The notes beneath the pieces are model-generated. The model did no database searches. It was not told the origin of the DNA and saw nothing but the letters and a program-made list of their open reading frames with translations. Below, one piece after another: positions 26,581 through 35,133 of a stretch of 37,581 nt of DNA. The stretch is taken from positions 1 through 37,581 of the forward strand of contig CAJXZV010000010.1 in assembly GCA_913063835.1 (NCBI GenBank), read 5' to 3'. Every line of letters starts with the position of its first letter. The stretch's first letter is position 1. The position numbers and the translations under genes were made by a program. Origin of the DNA: an uncultured Eubacteriales bacterium. Its GTDB lineage: Bacteria > Bacillota > Sulfobacillia > UBA995 > UBA9673.

Positions 26581-28186
26581 GGCCGCCGCCCTGGACCCGG
26601 TCACGACCGAGGTCGTCGGGTCCGGTCTCCTTGATGCGGCCGAAGGGGTCGGGGCGGCCCTGGTCAGAGGGGCTTTCTCGCCCAACATCAAGGAGAGGCG
26701 CGACTGTTCGGCTGCCGTCTTCGACGCCGGCGGTGAGCTCGTGGCCCAGGCCGAGCACATCCCGCTGCATCTGGGCTCCCTCATGGGCGTGGTCAGAGAG
26801 GTGCTCCGACGGTTCCCGGCCCCGGCAGACGGCGCTTCGGAAGGCGGCCTGCGCCCGGGGGACGCCTTCATCGCCAACGACCCCTATGCGGCCGGAGGGA
26901 CCCACCTTCCCGACATCACCCTTGTCAGCCCCTTCTTCCACGGGGGCAGGCTCGTCGGGTTCGTGGCCAACATCGCCCACCACTCCGACGTGGGAGGCGC
27001 GGTTCCCGGCGGCATCGCCGGCGACGCCCGGTCGATCTACGAGGAGGGTCTGCGTCTGCCGCCCCTCCGCGTGATGGAGGGGGGACGCCTGCGGGACGAC
27101 GTGGTCGAGCTCATCAGCCTCAACTGCCGCCTGCCCGAGCAGCGCCGCCTCGACCTTCAGGCCCAGGTGGCGGCGAACGCCGTCGGCCTCGCCCGCCTGG
27201 AGAGCCTCTGCCGGCGCTACGGGGCCTGCACCGTGGCCCGCACCATGGCGGCCCTCCTCGACTACTCCGAGGGCCGCCTCCGCCGGGTGGTCCGGGACAT
27301 TCCCGACGGCGTCTACTCCTTCGAGGACTTCCTCGACGACGACGGCCTCGGTCGGGGACCTCTCCCGGTGCGGGTGAGCGTGCGGGTGGAGGGGGAGGAC
27401 CTGACCTTCGATTTCACCGGGTCGGCGCCCCAGGTCGGGTCGGCCGTGAACGTCCCGCGGGCCGCCCTCGAGGCCACGGTGTTCTACGCGGTGAAGGCCG
27501 CGCTGGACCCGGACCTGCCGGCCAACGGGGGCTTCCACCGGGTCATCACCATCAGGACCGAGCCGGGGAGCATCCTCGACCCCCGGCCGCCCGCGGCCTG
27601 CGGGGCGCGGACGGACACGTGCCAAAGGGTGGCCGGGACGGTCCTCGGAGCCCTGGCGAAGGCCCGACCGGAACGGGTGCCGGCCGGGTCCAACGACGCC
27701 AGCACGGCGGTGGTCTTCTCGGGGCGGGACGCACGCGGGCGCGAGTTCGTCTATGTCGAGGCCGTGGGGGGCGGGGGCGGGGCGAGGCCCGGCAAGGACG
27801 GTCTCTCGGGCGTCCAGGTCCATGTGACCAACACCTCGAACCTGCCCGTGGAGGCTCTCGAGGCCGAGTTCCCCCTGCGCGTCGAGGCCTACCGGTTCGC
27901 CCCTGGCTCCGGGGGGCCTGGCCGGTGGAAGGGGGGTCTGGGCCTCGTGCGCGACATCCGCGTCCTGGCCGACGGCGTCGTGTTCTCCTGCCACGGCGAC
28001 CGGCAGAAGATACCGCCCTACGGGCTCCGCGGGGGAGGCCCGGGTCGGCCGGGGAGGTTCGTCCTCAACCCGGGCCGCCCCGACGAGCGCGTCCTGCCGT
28101 CGAAGACGTCAGGTGTCGTCCTCTGCCGGGGGGACCTCCTTCGGATAGTCACACCCGGGGGCGGGGGCTACGGCCGGCCGACGTGA
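26573..28186 (+). CDS. Hydantoinase B/oxoprolinase family protein (HyuB)
   Basis: SPNIKERRDCSAAVFDAGGELVAQAEHIPLHLGSL, NDPYAAGGTHLPDITLVSPFF, GGVYSF-type region, TPGGGGYG C-terminus; overlaps the hyuA stop by 8 nt. Confidence 0.92.
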   Translation: MGEAAALDPVTTEVVGSGLLDAAEGVGAALVRGAFSPNIKERRDCSAAVFDAGGELVAQAEHIPLHLGSLMGVVREVLRRFPAPADGASEGGLRPGDAFIANDPYAAGGTHLPDITLVSPFFHGGRLVGFVANIAHHSDVGGAVPGGIAGDARSIYEEGLRLPPLRVMEGGRLRDDVVELISLNCRLPEQRRLDLQAQVAANAVGLARLESLCRRYGACTVARTMAALLDYSEGRLRRVVRDIPDGVYSFEDFLDDDGLGRGPLPVRVSVRVEGEDLTFDFTGSAPQVGSAVNVPRAALEATVFYAVKAALDPDLPANGGFHRVITIRTEPGSILDPRPPAACGARTDTCQRVAGTVLGALAKARPERVPAGSNDASTAVVFSGRDARGREFVYVEAVGGGGGARPGKDGLSGVQVHVTNTSNLPVEALEAEFPLRVEAYRFAPGSGGPGRWKGGLGLVRDIRVLADGVVFSCHGDRQKIPPYGLRGGGPGRPGRFVLNPGRPDERVLPSKTSGVVLCRGDLLRIVTPGGGGYGRPT

Positions 28187-28318
28187 GGCGCCGTCCGGCG
28201 AGGGGGGCGCCGACGGCAGGAAATCGGGATTTACATACTAAATAAAGGCTAATCCTAAGCAATAATCCTGTGCACCGCCCTACTGCTCCCGTGATGAGGG
28301 GCCGGGGAGGGACACCTG

Positions 28319-29050
28319 ATGGAGGAACAGCGTCCGACCGGCAGTGATGACTTCTGCGGGGACATCCGCTACGCCGACCCTGTCCTGCCTCTGGACTTGG
28401 GCCCGTGGCCGGAGGTCTTCGAGACGGCTCCGAGCAAGGTCCTGAAGGCCGGGACCGTCTTCAGCTACATCGGGCCGGAGCACGGCCTCTACTTCATCGA
28501 GAGCGGGCAGGTCCGCTTCTTCGCCGTGTCGGCGCGCGGCACGGAGAAGACGTTCTGCATCCTCGGCCCCGGAGCGATGTTCGGTGAGGCCAACCTCGTC
28601 GACCCGACCCCCACCCGCTGGCTCGCCACACCCCTCACCGACACGGTCGTCAGGGTGCTGGACGTCAGGACGGCCCGCCGGCTCATGGAGGAGCGCCCCG
28701 AGCTGACCTGGGCCCTTCTCTCCGCTCTCATCATGCGGATGAAGCTGCTCGGCAAGCAGATGGCCGACCAGTGCTTCCGCACGGTTCCCAGCCGCATCGC
28801 GTGCCTCATCCTGGCCAGGTCGGCCCGTGACGGTGGAGAGGGCCCGGCGCAGGCCGGCGACCGGGCAGGCGGGCGCACCAGGCTCACCCATGACGACATA
28901 GCCCGGCTCGTCGGGTCGAACCGCGTCACCGTCACCCGCACCCTGCGGACCCTGCAGAGCCGAGGGCTCATCCGCTACGAGCGCAACCTCGAGACGGTGA
29001 CCATCCTCGACCGGCCGGGTCTGGAGGCCGTGGCCGAGGAAGACCTCTAG
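28319..29050 (+). CDS. Crp/Fnr family transcriptional regulator, CprK/RdhK-like
   Basis: Cyclic-nucleotide-binding-like fold (YFIESGQVRFFAV...GPGAMFGEANLV) and HTH LTHDDIARLVGSNRVTVTRTLRTLQSRGLI; N-terminal DFCG motif; encoded near rdhBA. Confidence 0.85.
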   Translation: MEEQRPTGSDDFCGDIRYADPVLPLDLGPWPEVFETAPSKVLKAGTVFSYIGPEHGLYFIESGQVRFFAVSARGTEKTFCILGPGAMFGEANLVDPTPTRWLATPLTDTVVRVLDVRTARRLMEERPELTWALLSALIMRMKLLGKQMADQCFRTVPSRIACLILARSARDGGEGPAQAGDRAGGRTRLTHDDIARLVGSNRVTVTRTLRTLQSRGLIRYERNLETVTILDRPGLEAVAEEDL

Positions 29051-29397
29051 GGACTCGAGGCGTCGTCCTCCTCGGGACCCTCCCGGAAGGACGCCGGGGA
29101 GCCGCCGGCCGCCCCTGCCGTTGTCGGAAGGCGGAATATCTGCCGGGCGGTCCTGACGATCCAGCTCCAGTGAAGGGCCAGGTGGAGGATGACGAGGCCG
29201 ACGAGGGCGAGGTTCGCCACGGTGTGGACCTCGCGGACCTCCTCGCGGGTCCCGAGGAAGGGAAGGAGGTCCGTGCCGAGGCGGCCGGCGCGCCCGCGGG
29301 GGATGAAGAAGGCCAGGGCTATGCCGGTGTAGGCGCCGACGAGGCCTGTGAGAAGGAGGACCGCGTCGACGAGGAACAGGAGGCGGTTTCTGGTCAT
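29047..29397 (-). CDS. DUF4405-like small membrane protein (cytochrome b561-like)
   Basis: MTRNRLLFLVDAVLLLTGLVGAYTGI... EVHTVANLALVGLVILHLALHWSWIV; start trimmed from the ORF track to ATG 29397. Confidence 0.7.
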   Translation of the reverse strand: MTRNRLLFLVDAVLLLTGLVGAYTGIALAFFIPRGRAGRLGTDLLPFLGTREEVREVHTVANLALVGLVILHLALHWSWIVRTARQIFRLPTTAGAAGGSPASFREGPEEDDASSP

Positions 29398-29513
29398 GCC
29401 TCTCCCTCCAGGTGTCGTGGTCGCGCAACGGTTGCGGCCCCGGGGAGGCTCGGGGGCCCTCGGCGGTGAAAGGCCTTCCTTAGTATGCCCGCCATCTGAC
29501 ATGACCGGGGCGG

Positions 29514-30524
29514 TCAGGCCCGGACGTCCAGGCACCGCCGCAGGGCTTCCAGGCAGCGGTCGATGTCCCGGACGGTCCCGACGGTGATGCGGATGTGGCG
29601 GGCGAGCGCCGGCTCTCGGGGGTAGTGGCGGACCCGGACGCCTTCGTCCCTCATGGCCGCCTCGACCTCGGCCGCAGGGTGAGGCACACGGCAGAGGACG
29701 AAGTTCGTGAGGGAGGGCAGGGGGGTCACCCCGGGAAGGGCGGCCAGGCCCTCGGACAGCCGCCGTCGCCCCTCGACGGTCCGGACGACGACATCCTTCA
29801 CGTAGGACGGGTCAGTCAGGACGGCCGACCCGACGAGCTCGGCGAGGGCCCCGATGTTGAACGGCTGCCTGGTCTCGTCGAGCCGCTCGACCACCTCCGG
29901 CGAGGCCAACGCGAACCCCACCCTGAGGCCGGCCAGGCAGAAGGCCTTGGACATGGTTCTCAGGATGATGAGGTTGGGGTGCCTTTCCAGGAGGTGCACG
30001 ACGGTGCCCCCCGCGAACTCCCAGTAGGCCTCGTCGACGACGACCCACGGCCTGGGCCGGACGGTGAGGAGTCGGCCGAGGTCCTCTTCGGAAAGGACGC
30101 GGTTCCCGGTGGGGTTGTTCGGGAGGCAGGCGAAGACCAGTGAGGGGTCCCGGCTCGCCTCACGGAGGAGGGCCTGTGTGTCGGCGCGGAAGGCGTTCCC
30201 CTCCACCTCGAGGGGGACCCTCACGACCTCCAGCCCGGCAAGGGCGGCCGCCCGGGAGTACTCGGGGAAGGTGGGTGGCATGACCACGACCCGGCGCACG
30301 GACGGGCGCAGGGCGAGGACGGTCATGTTGATGGCTTCGTCGCCGCCGTTGAAGGCGGCGACCTGTTCGGGCCGCACCCCCGCGTAGGCCGCGTAGAGCC
30401 CGCGGAGACGCGGCGCTCCCCGGGGCGGGTAGCGGTTGAGCGCGAGGTCCTCCGGCCTGAGGACCCGCGAGAGGATGTGCGCTGGGACCCTGTAGGGACT
30501 CTCGTTGAGGTGGAGGGAGAGCAT
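29514..30524 (-). CDS. HisC-like class I/II aminotransferase (histidinol-phosphate aminotransferase family)
   Basis: LNESPYRVP, NPTGNRVLSEEDL, VVDEAYWEFAGG, RTMSKAFCLAGLRVGFA; AAGGGAG SD before ATG 30524. Confidence 0.88.
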   Translation of the reverse strand: MLSLHLNESPYRVPAHILSRVLRPEDLALNRYPPRGAPRLRGLYAAYAGVRPEQVAAFNGGDEAINMTVLALRPSVRRVVVMPPTFPEYSRAAALAGLEVVRVPLEVEGNAFRADTQALLREASRDPSLVFACLPNNPTGNRVLSEEDLGRLLTVRPRPWVVVDEAYWEFAGGTVVHLLERHPNLIILRTMSKAFCLAGLRVGFALASPEVVERLDETRQPFNIGALAELVGSAVLTDPSYVKDVVVRTVEGRRRLSEGLAALPGVTPLPSLTNFVLCRVPHPAAEVEAAMRDEGVRVRHYPREPALARHIRITVGTVRDIDRCLEALRRCLDVRA

Positions 30525-30701
30525 CGGGGTCACTCCCTTTCGGACTTCCGGAGCCGTACGGCAGATGATACTCCGGCCCCGTGCCGTATCTCCTGCCGCG
30601 CCGGCCGCCGGGTCGGCCTCCCACCGGGGGCGCGGCCGGTCGGGCGCCGCACGCCGTCGGGAACACGCAGGGGCATGGGGGTTGCAGGAGGTAGGGGAAG
30701 C

Positions 30702-32069
30702 ATGAGCGTTCGTCGGACACGCCAGCCGGTGGCAGGACTCGAGGTGGCCTTCTTCGCCTCGCCCATCGCCCGGCGCGAGGAGACGGAAGCCTCGGCCGCC
30801 GAGGTCGAGGGGGAGCTGCGGAAGGTGGGCGAAGACCTCCGCACGCCGGCGAGGGTCGCCGTGCGGACCGGGGCGGACACCACCGTGCAGGTTGCGGGAC
30901 ACGCTGGCGCCGGCGAGGCGCAGGCTGAGCGACCCGGCCGGGTCTTCGTGCCCGTCCCGGTGGTCCTGACCGGAGGGACCGAGGCCCAGGTCCTCGCCTG
31001 GCTGGACCGGCAGGCGACTGCGGCGGCGCGGGAGGGCGGGCGTGCCCTGGCTCCTCTCCTTTTGGCCCTGCCGCATTCGAACTCCCTGCCGGCCTGCCTG
31101 GAGATCCTCGCCCGGCTCCACACGGACGGCCGGGGCGGGCGCGTGGCCGTTGTCGGCAGGGCGGGTTGGTCCCGCGAGCTGTCGGCGGCGGCCGCGGCGG
31201 CGCGTGTGGCGGGCTTCATGCGCTCGGCCCGCATCGGGCTTTTCGGGGGGCCTTCGGAGTGGCTCGCGGCGAGCTCGCCGGACCCGGAGACCGTCCGCCG
31301 GGTGTGGGGCCCCGAGGTGGTGACGATACCGCTGGACGAGGTCGTTCGGGCCTGCCGGGCCGTCCTCGCGGAGGACGTGGCGGGGCTCCGCCGCCAGGCG
31401 GCCGAGCTCATGCGCCGGGCGGAGGAGGTCGTCGAGCCTGAGCAGGACACCCTCGCCGGGGCCCTGGCCCTTCACCGCGCCCTTCGCGGGTTGGTCCGCC
31501 GTCACCGTCTGGACGCCGTCACCGTGCGGTGCTTCGACCTCCTCGGGCCCGTCTCAAGCACCGGGTGCCTGGCCCTTTCCCTCCTCAACGACGAAGGGGT
31601 GACGGCGGCCTGCGAGGGCGACCTTCCGGCCCTGCTGACCATGATGGTCCTTGGGCGGCTCACCGACCGGGCCGTCTTCATGGCCAACCCCTCCGACCTC
31701 GACGAGGCGGCCGGCACGGTGACTTTCGCCCACTGCAGTGTCCCCCTCAGCCTCGTCCGTCCGTTCCGATTGAGGTCCCATTTCGAGTCAGGCGTCGGTG
31801 TCGGCATCGAGGGACGGTTCGGGCCGGGAGTCGTGACCGTGGCCCGCATCGGGGGCCGTGACCTCCGTGAGGCGGAGGTCTTCCGGGGGGAGGTCCAGAC
31901 CTCCGGCCCCGGCCACCGCGAGGACCTCTGCCGGACGCAGGTGACCCTTGCCGTGGGCCGGACCGTCGTGAGAAGGCTCCTCGAGGCCCCGCTGGGGAAC
32001 CATCACCTCATCGTCCCGGGCGACCACGTGGAGGCCGTGCTCGACTGCCTCGAGCGGGTCCTGGCCTGA
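30702..32069 (+). CDS. L-fucose/L-arabinose isomerase-like family protein
   Basis: CFDLLGPVSSTGCLALSLLNDEGVTAACEGDLPALLTMMVLGRLTDRAVFMANPSDLDEAAGTVTFAHCSVP matches the FucI C-terminal-like region; GGAGG SD before ATG. Confidence 0.75.
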   Translation: MSVRRTRQPVAGLEVAFFASPIARREETEASAAEVEGELRKVGEDLRTPARVAVRTGADTTVQVAGHAGAGEAQAERPGRVFVPVPVVLTGGTEAQVLAWLDRQATAAAREGGRALAPLLLALPHSNSLPACLEILARLHTDGRGGRVAVVGRAGWSRELSAAAAAARVAGFMRSARIGLFGGPSEWLAASSPDPETVRRVWGPEVVTIPLDEVVRACRAVLAEDVAGLRRQAAELMRRAEEVVEPEQDTLAGALALHRALRGLVRRHRLDAVTVRCFDLLGPVSSTGCLALSLLNDEGVTAACEGDLPALLTMMVLGRLTDRAVFMANPSDLDEAAGTVTFAHCSVPLSLVRPFRLRSHFESGVGVGIEGRFGPGVVTVARIGGRDLREAEVFRGEVQTSGPGHREDLCRTQVTLAVGRTVVRRLLEAPLGNHHLIVPGDHVEAVLDCLERVLA

Positions 32070-32120
32070 GCCTCGAGCCCGACGTTGACACGGCTTTCCG
32101 GCGCGAAGTATCATTTGCCC

Positions 32121-33104
32121 ATGAAAAGGGTCTTCTCGGGCGTCCAGCCCTCCGGCAACCTGACTTTAGGCAACTACCTCGGCGCTCTCCGGCAGTTCGT
32201 GGCTTTGCAGCACGAGCACGAATGCTTCTTCTGCGTCGTTGACCTCCACGCCATCACCGTCCCTCAGGACCCCTCGCTCCTGCGCGCCAAGACCGAGGAG
32301 GTGGCCGCGCTCCTTCTGGCCGCCGGCCTCGACCCGACCAGGATGACCCTCTTCGTCCAGTCCCACGTGCCGGCCCATGCGGAGCTGTGCTGGATCCTGA
32401 ACAGCGTCACGACCTTCGGGGAGCTCGGCCGGATGACCCAGTTCAAGGACAAGGCCAAGGGCCGGAAGTCGGTCTCGGCCGGGCTTTTCAACTACCCCAT
32501 CCTGATGGCCGCCGACATCCTCCTTTACCGGACCCACCTCGTTCCCGTAGGGGCAGACCAGAAGCAGCATCTCGAGCTGACCCGGGAGGTCGCCCAGCGC
32601 TTCAACAGCCGCTACGGGGAGACGTTCGTCGTCCCCGAGCCCCTCATCCCCAAGGTGGGGGCGCGCATCATGGCCCTCGACGACCCCACGAGCAAGATGT
32701 CCAAGAGCAGTGAGGTCCCAGCCAGCTATATCGCCCTCCTCGACCCGCCGGACACGGTCAGGGCCAAGGTGGCCCGCGCGGTGACCGACTCGGGCCGCGA
32801 GGTCCGCTACGCGCCCCAGGAGAAGCCCGGGGTCTCGAACCTCCTCGTCATCTACGCCCTTTGCTCGGACAAGAGCATCCAGGAGGCCGAGCGCGACTTC
32901 GAGGGTGCCGGCTACGCCGATCTCAAGCGGGCGGTGGCCGAGAGCGTCATCGAGACCCTGCGCCCCCTCCAGGCCCGCTACAAGGACCTCACCGTCTCCG
33001 GCGAGGTCCACGAGGTGCTGGCCGCGGGCCGCCGCCGTGCGGCCGAGGTCGCCGGGCCGGTCCTGGAGGAGGTCAAGGACAAGGTGGGCCTTCTCCGGGC
33101 CTGA
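32121..33104 (+). CDS. trpS: Tryptophanyl-tRNA synthetase
   Basis: FSGVQPSGNLTLGNYLGAL (HIGH-like), NYPILMAADILLYRTHLVPVGADQKQHLELTRE, KMSKS. Confidence 0.97.
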   Translation: MKRVFSGVQPSGNLTLGNYLGALRQFVALQHEHECFFCVVDLHAITVPQDPSLLRAKTEEVAALLLAAGLDPTRMTLFVQSHVPAHAELCWILNSVTTFGELGRMTQFKDKAKGRKSVSAGLFNYPILMAADILLYRTHLVPVGADQKQHLELTREVAQRFNSRYGETFVVPEPLIPKVGARIMALDDPTSKMSKSSEVPASYIALLDPPDTVRAKVARAVTDSGREVRYAPQEKPGVSNLLVIYALCSDKSIQEAERDFEGAGYADLKRAVAESVIETLRPLQARYKDLTVSGEVHEVLAAGRRRAAEVAGPVLEEVKDKVGLLRA

Positions 33105-33230
33105 GGATGTCCTCCTGCCTTTCCACCACCCCCGGAAATCCCGCCCTCCCCGCGTCTTCTATAGGGAAGAGCGACCGCCGCGACAGGTCCCGGGTCGCGG
33201 CGGTGTGTCTCGCGGGAGGTGTCGAGGACG

Positions 33231-35039
33231 ATGGTGAGATTGCCGAGATGGGCGGCTGTCCTCTGTGCTGTCGCCGTGGCCCTGACGGCCTGGAGTCCGG
33301 GTCTGGCGGTGGCCAAGGGCGGTCCTCCGGGGACGCCCCCGGGGTTGTCGGAGGACGGGACACCGCGGGGGTTGGCTTTCGGCCGGTTCCGCGACGTGGA
33401 CAAGGGACACTGGGCGTTCCGCGACATCGTCATGATGCGGGTCAAGAACGTCTTCGGGGGCTACGGAGACGGCCGGTTCGGGCCGCAGGACCCCGTGACC
33501 CGGATCCAGCTCGTGTGCCTGGCTCTCCGCATCATGGGTCTCGAGGACGAGGCCGAGGCGCTGGACCCCGAGACGGTCGGCGGCATCCTCGAGGAGGCCT
33601 TCGTCGACGCCGACACGGTGCCGACCTGGACCGGCGCCCGGGAGTGCCTCGCCTACGCCCACCACCACGGCCTCTTGCTGGGGCTGTGCCACGATGAGCA
33701 GGACCGTTTCCGGGCCGACGACCCGGCGACCCGGCTCGAGGTCGTCGTGACCCTCGTCGAGGCCATGGGTCTGGATGACGAGGCCGTGGCCATGTCGGAG
33801 GCGGAGATAGACGCTCCCGACGCGGAGACCGTTCCCGCGTGGGCCCACGGCCACGTGGCCCTCGCGATGGAGATGGAGCTCCTGCGCGGGGATGAGACCG
33901 GTGCCCTCGATTTGTCCGGGCTCGTCACCCGGGCGCAGATGGCCGCTCTCCTCTCCCGGGTCGACGACCGGGAGGACAACGAGGTAGACCGGGCCGTGAT
34001 CAACGGTGTGCTCGTGTCGGTCACCACGGGGGAGGACCCGAGCATCACCATCCGCACGGAGGCCCGCGAGCTGGAGGAGTACGCGGAGTACGAGGAGGAG
34101 CTGGCCGAGGACGAGGCCGCTGAGGGTGACCAGGAGCCGGCGTCTGAGGGCCACGAGGAGCCGGCGTCGGGGGGCGAGCAGGAGTCGTCCGAAGAGGAGG
34201 GGACCGAGCCCTCCGAGTCCGAATCCGAAGGCTCCGAACCCGAGGGCTCTGAGGCGGGAGGAGACGACAGCGGGCTCGTCGAGGAGACCTATCCCGTGAC
34301 TGACGACTGCCTTGTGTTCCTCAGGGGCCGTCCGGCCGCGCTGGAGGACCTCCGGCCCGGCGACGAGGTCCATCTCCGTCTGTCGGACGGCGAGGTCGTG
34401 GTCATCGACGCCCGGACCGAGCAGGTCGAGGTGTCCGGATACTTCGTCGAGGGCCTCTATAGCGAGGACGGCACCCTCGTCTCGGTCACCATCGAGGTGA
34501 CCGAACGCGAACAGGGAACAGGTGAGGGTCCCTCTCCGGGCACTGTCGAGACCTTCCCGGTCGCCGAGGACGTGGCCGTCTGGTTCCGCGGGGACCACGA
34601 CTCCGACGTCCGGCCGCGCAAGGGCGACCGCCTCGAGCTGAAGCTCGTCCACGGCGAGGTCGTCATCCTGGTCATCGACGAGCGCTGCGAGCTGAGCGGC
34701 GAGTTCGAGGGTCTGTTCGTCTCCTGGGGTCCCGACGCCGGGACCATCACCTTCACCGTCACCGATATCGAGTGGGAGGACGGCGACCCCACCGACATCG
34801 ACTTCACGTCTGCCGGGCAGGACCTCACCCTTGACCTGGCCAAGGAGTGCGTCGTGCTATACCGGGCCGGGACCATCTCGATGGACCAGCTCTCCGACGG
34901 CGACCCGATCGAGGTCAAGGTCAAGGACGGTCTGGTCGTGAAGGTCCGCCTGGAAGACTCGGAGTCACCCGAAGCCGACGACGGGGACGACGCCGGAGAG
35001 GAAGAGGACGAGGAGGAGGGCGCGGGCGGCGAGGGCTAA
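33231..35039 (+). CDS. Exported SLH-domain protein with acidic linker and repeated beta-rich modules
   Basis: Signal peptide; SLH-like FRDVDKGHWAFRDIVMMRVKNVFGGYGDGRFGPQDPVTRIQLVCLALR; acidic linker; C-terminal repeated GD.V.lkl.dGeVv modules. Confidence 0.85.
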   Translation: MVRLPRWAAVLCAVAVALTAWSPGLAVAKGGPPGTPPGLSEDGTPRGLAFGRFRDVDKGHWAFRDIVMMRVKNVFGGYGDGRFGPQDPVTRIQLVCLALRIMGLEDEAEALDPETVGGILEEAFVDADTVPTWTGARECLAYAHHHGLLLGLCHDEQDRFRADDPATRLEVVVTLVEAMGLDDEAVAMSEAEIDAPDAETVPAWAHGHVALAMEMELLRGDETGALDLSGLVTRAQMAALLSRVDDREDNEVDRAVINGVLVSVTTGEDPSITIRTEARELEEYAEYEEELAEDEAAEGDQEPASEGHEEPASGGEQESSEEEGTEPSESESEGSEPEGSEAGGDDSGLVEETYPVTDDCLVFLRGRPAALEDLRPGDEVHLRLSDGEVVVIDARTEQVEVSGYFVEGLYSEDGTLVSVTIEVTEREQGTGEGPSPGTVETFPVAEDVAVWFRGDHDSDVRPRKGDRLELKLVHGEVVILVIDERCELSGEFEGLFVSWGPDAGTITFTVTDIEWEDGDPTDIDFTSAGQDLTLDLAKECVVLYRAGTISMDQLSDGDPIEVKVKDGLVVKVRLEDSESPEADDGDDAGEEEDEEEGAGGEG

Positions 35040-35065
35040 GAAGGTGCGCTCTTCCCGTACGCGGA

Positions 35066-35099
35066 GCGAAGGGCCCGGTCGATTGTCCGGGCCCTTCGC
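35066..35099. terminator. Bidirectional hairpin between convergent SLH-protein genes
   Basis: GCGAAGGGCCCGG-N8-CCGGGCCCTTCGC: 13-bp perfect stem, 8-nt loop; no clear U-tract. Confidence 0.75.
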
Positions 35100-35133
35100 C
35101 GTCCCTTGCCGTCACCGGTGGTCGAGGCGGGTC

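Noticed and set aside
25336-26877. 513-aa minus-strand ORF
   Set aside because: Antisense to well-supported hyuA/hyuB; high-GC shadow ORF with Pro/Gly/Arg-rich, family-free translation.
28225-28268. AT-rich island upstream of the Crp/Fnr gene as a classical dehalobox (TTAAT-N4-ATTAA) or autoregulatory GTA-N8-TAC site
   Set aside because: No matching palindrome found; likely just its promoter (for example TTTACA), but I could not define a convincing -35/-10 pair.
33159-34652. 497-aa minus-strand ORF
   Set aside because: Antisense to the SLH protein; repetitive low-complexity translation from the acidic linker region.
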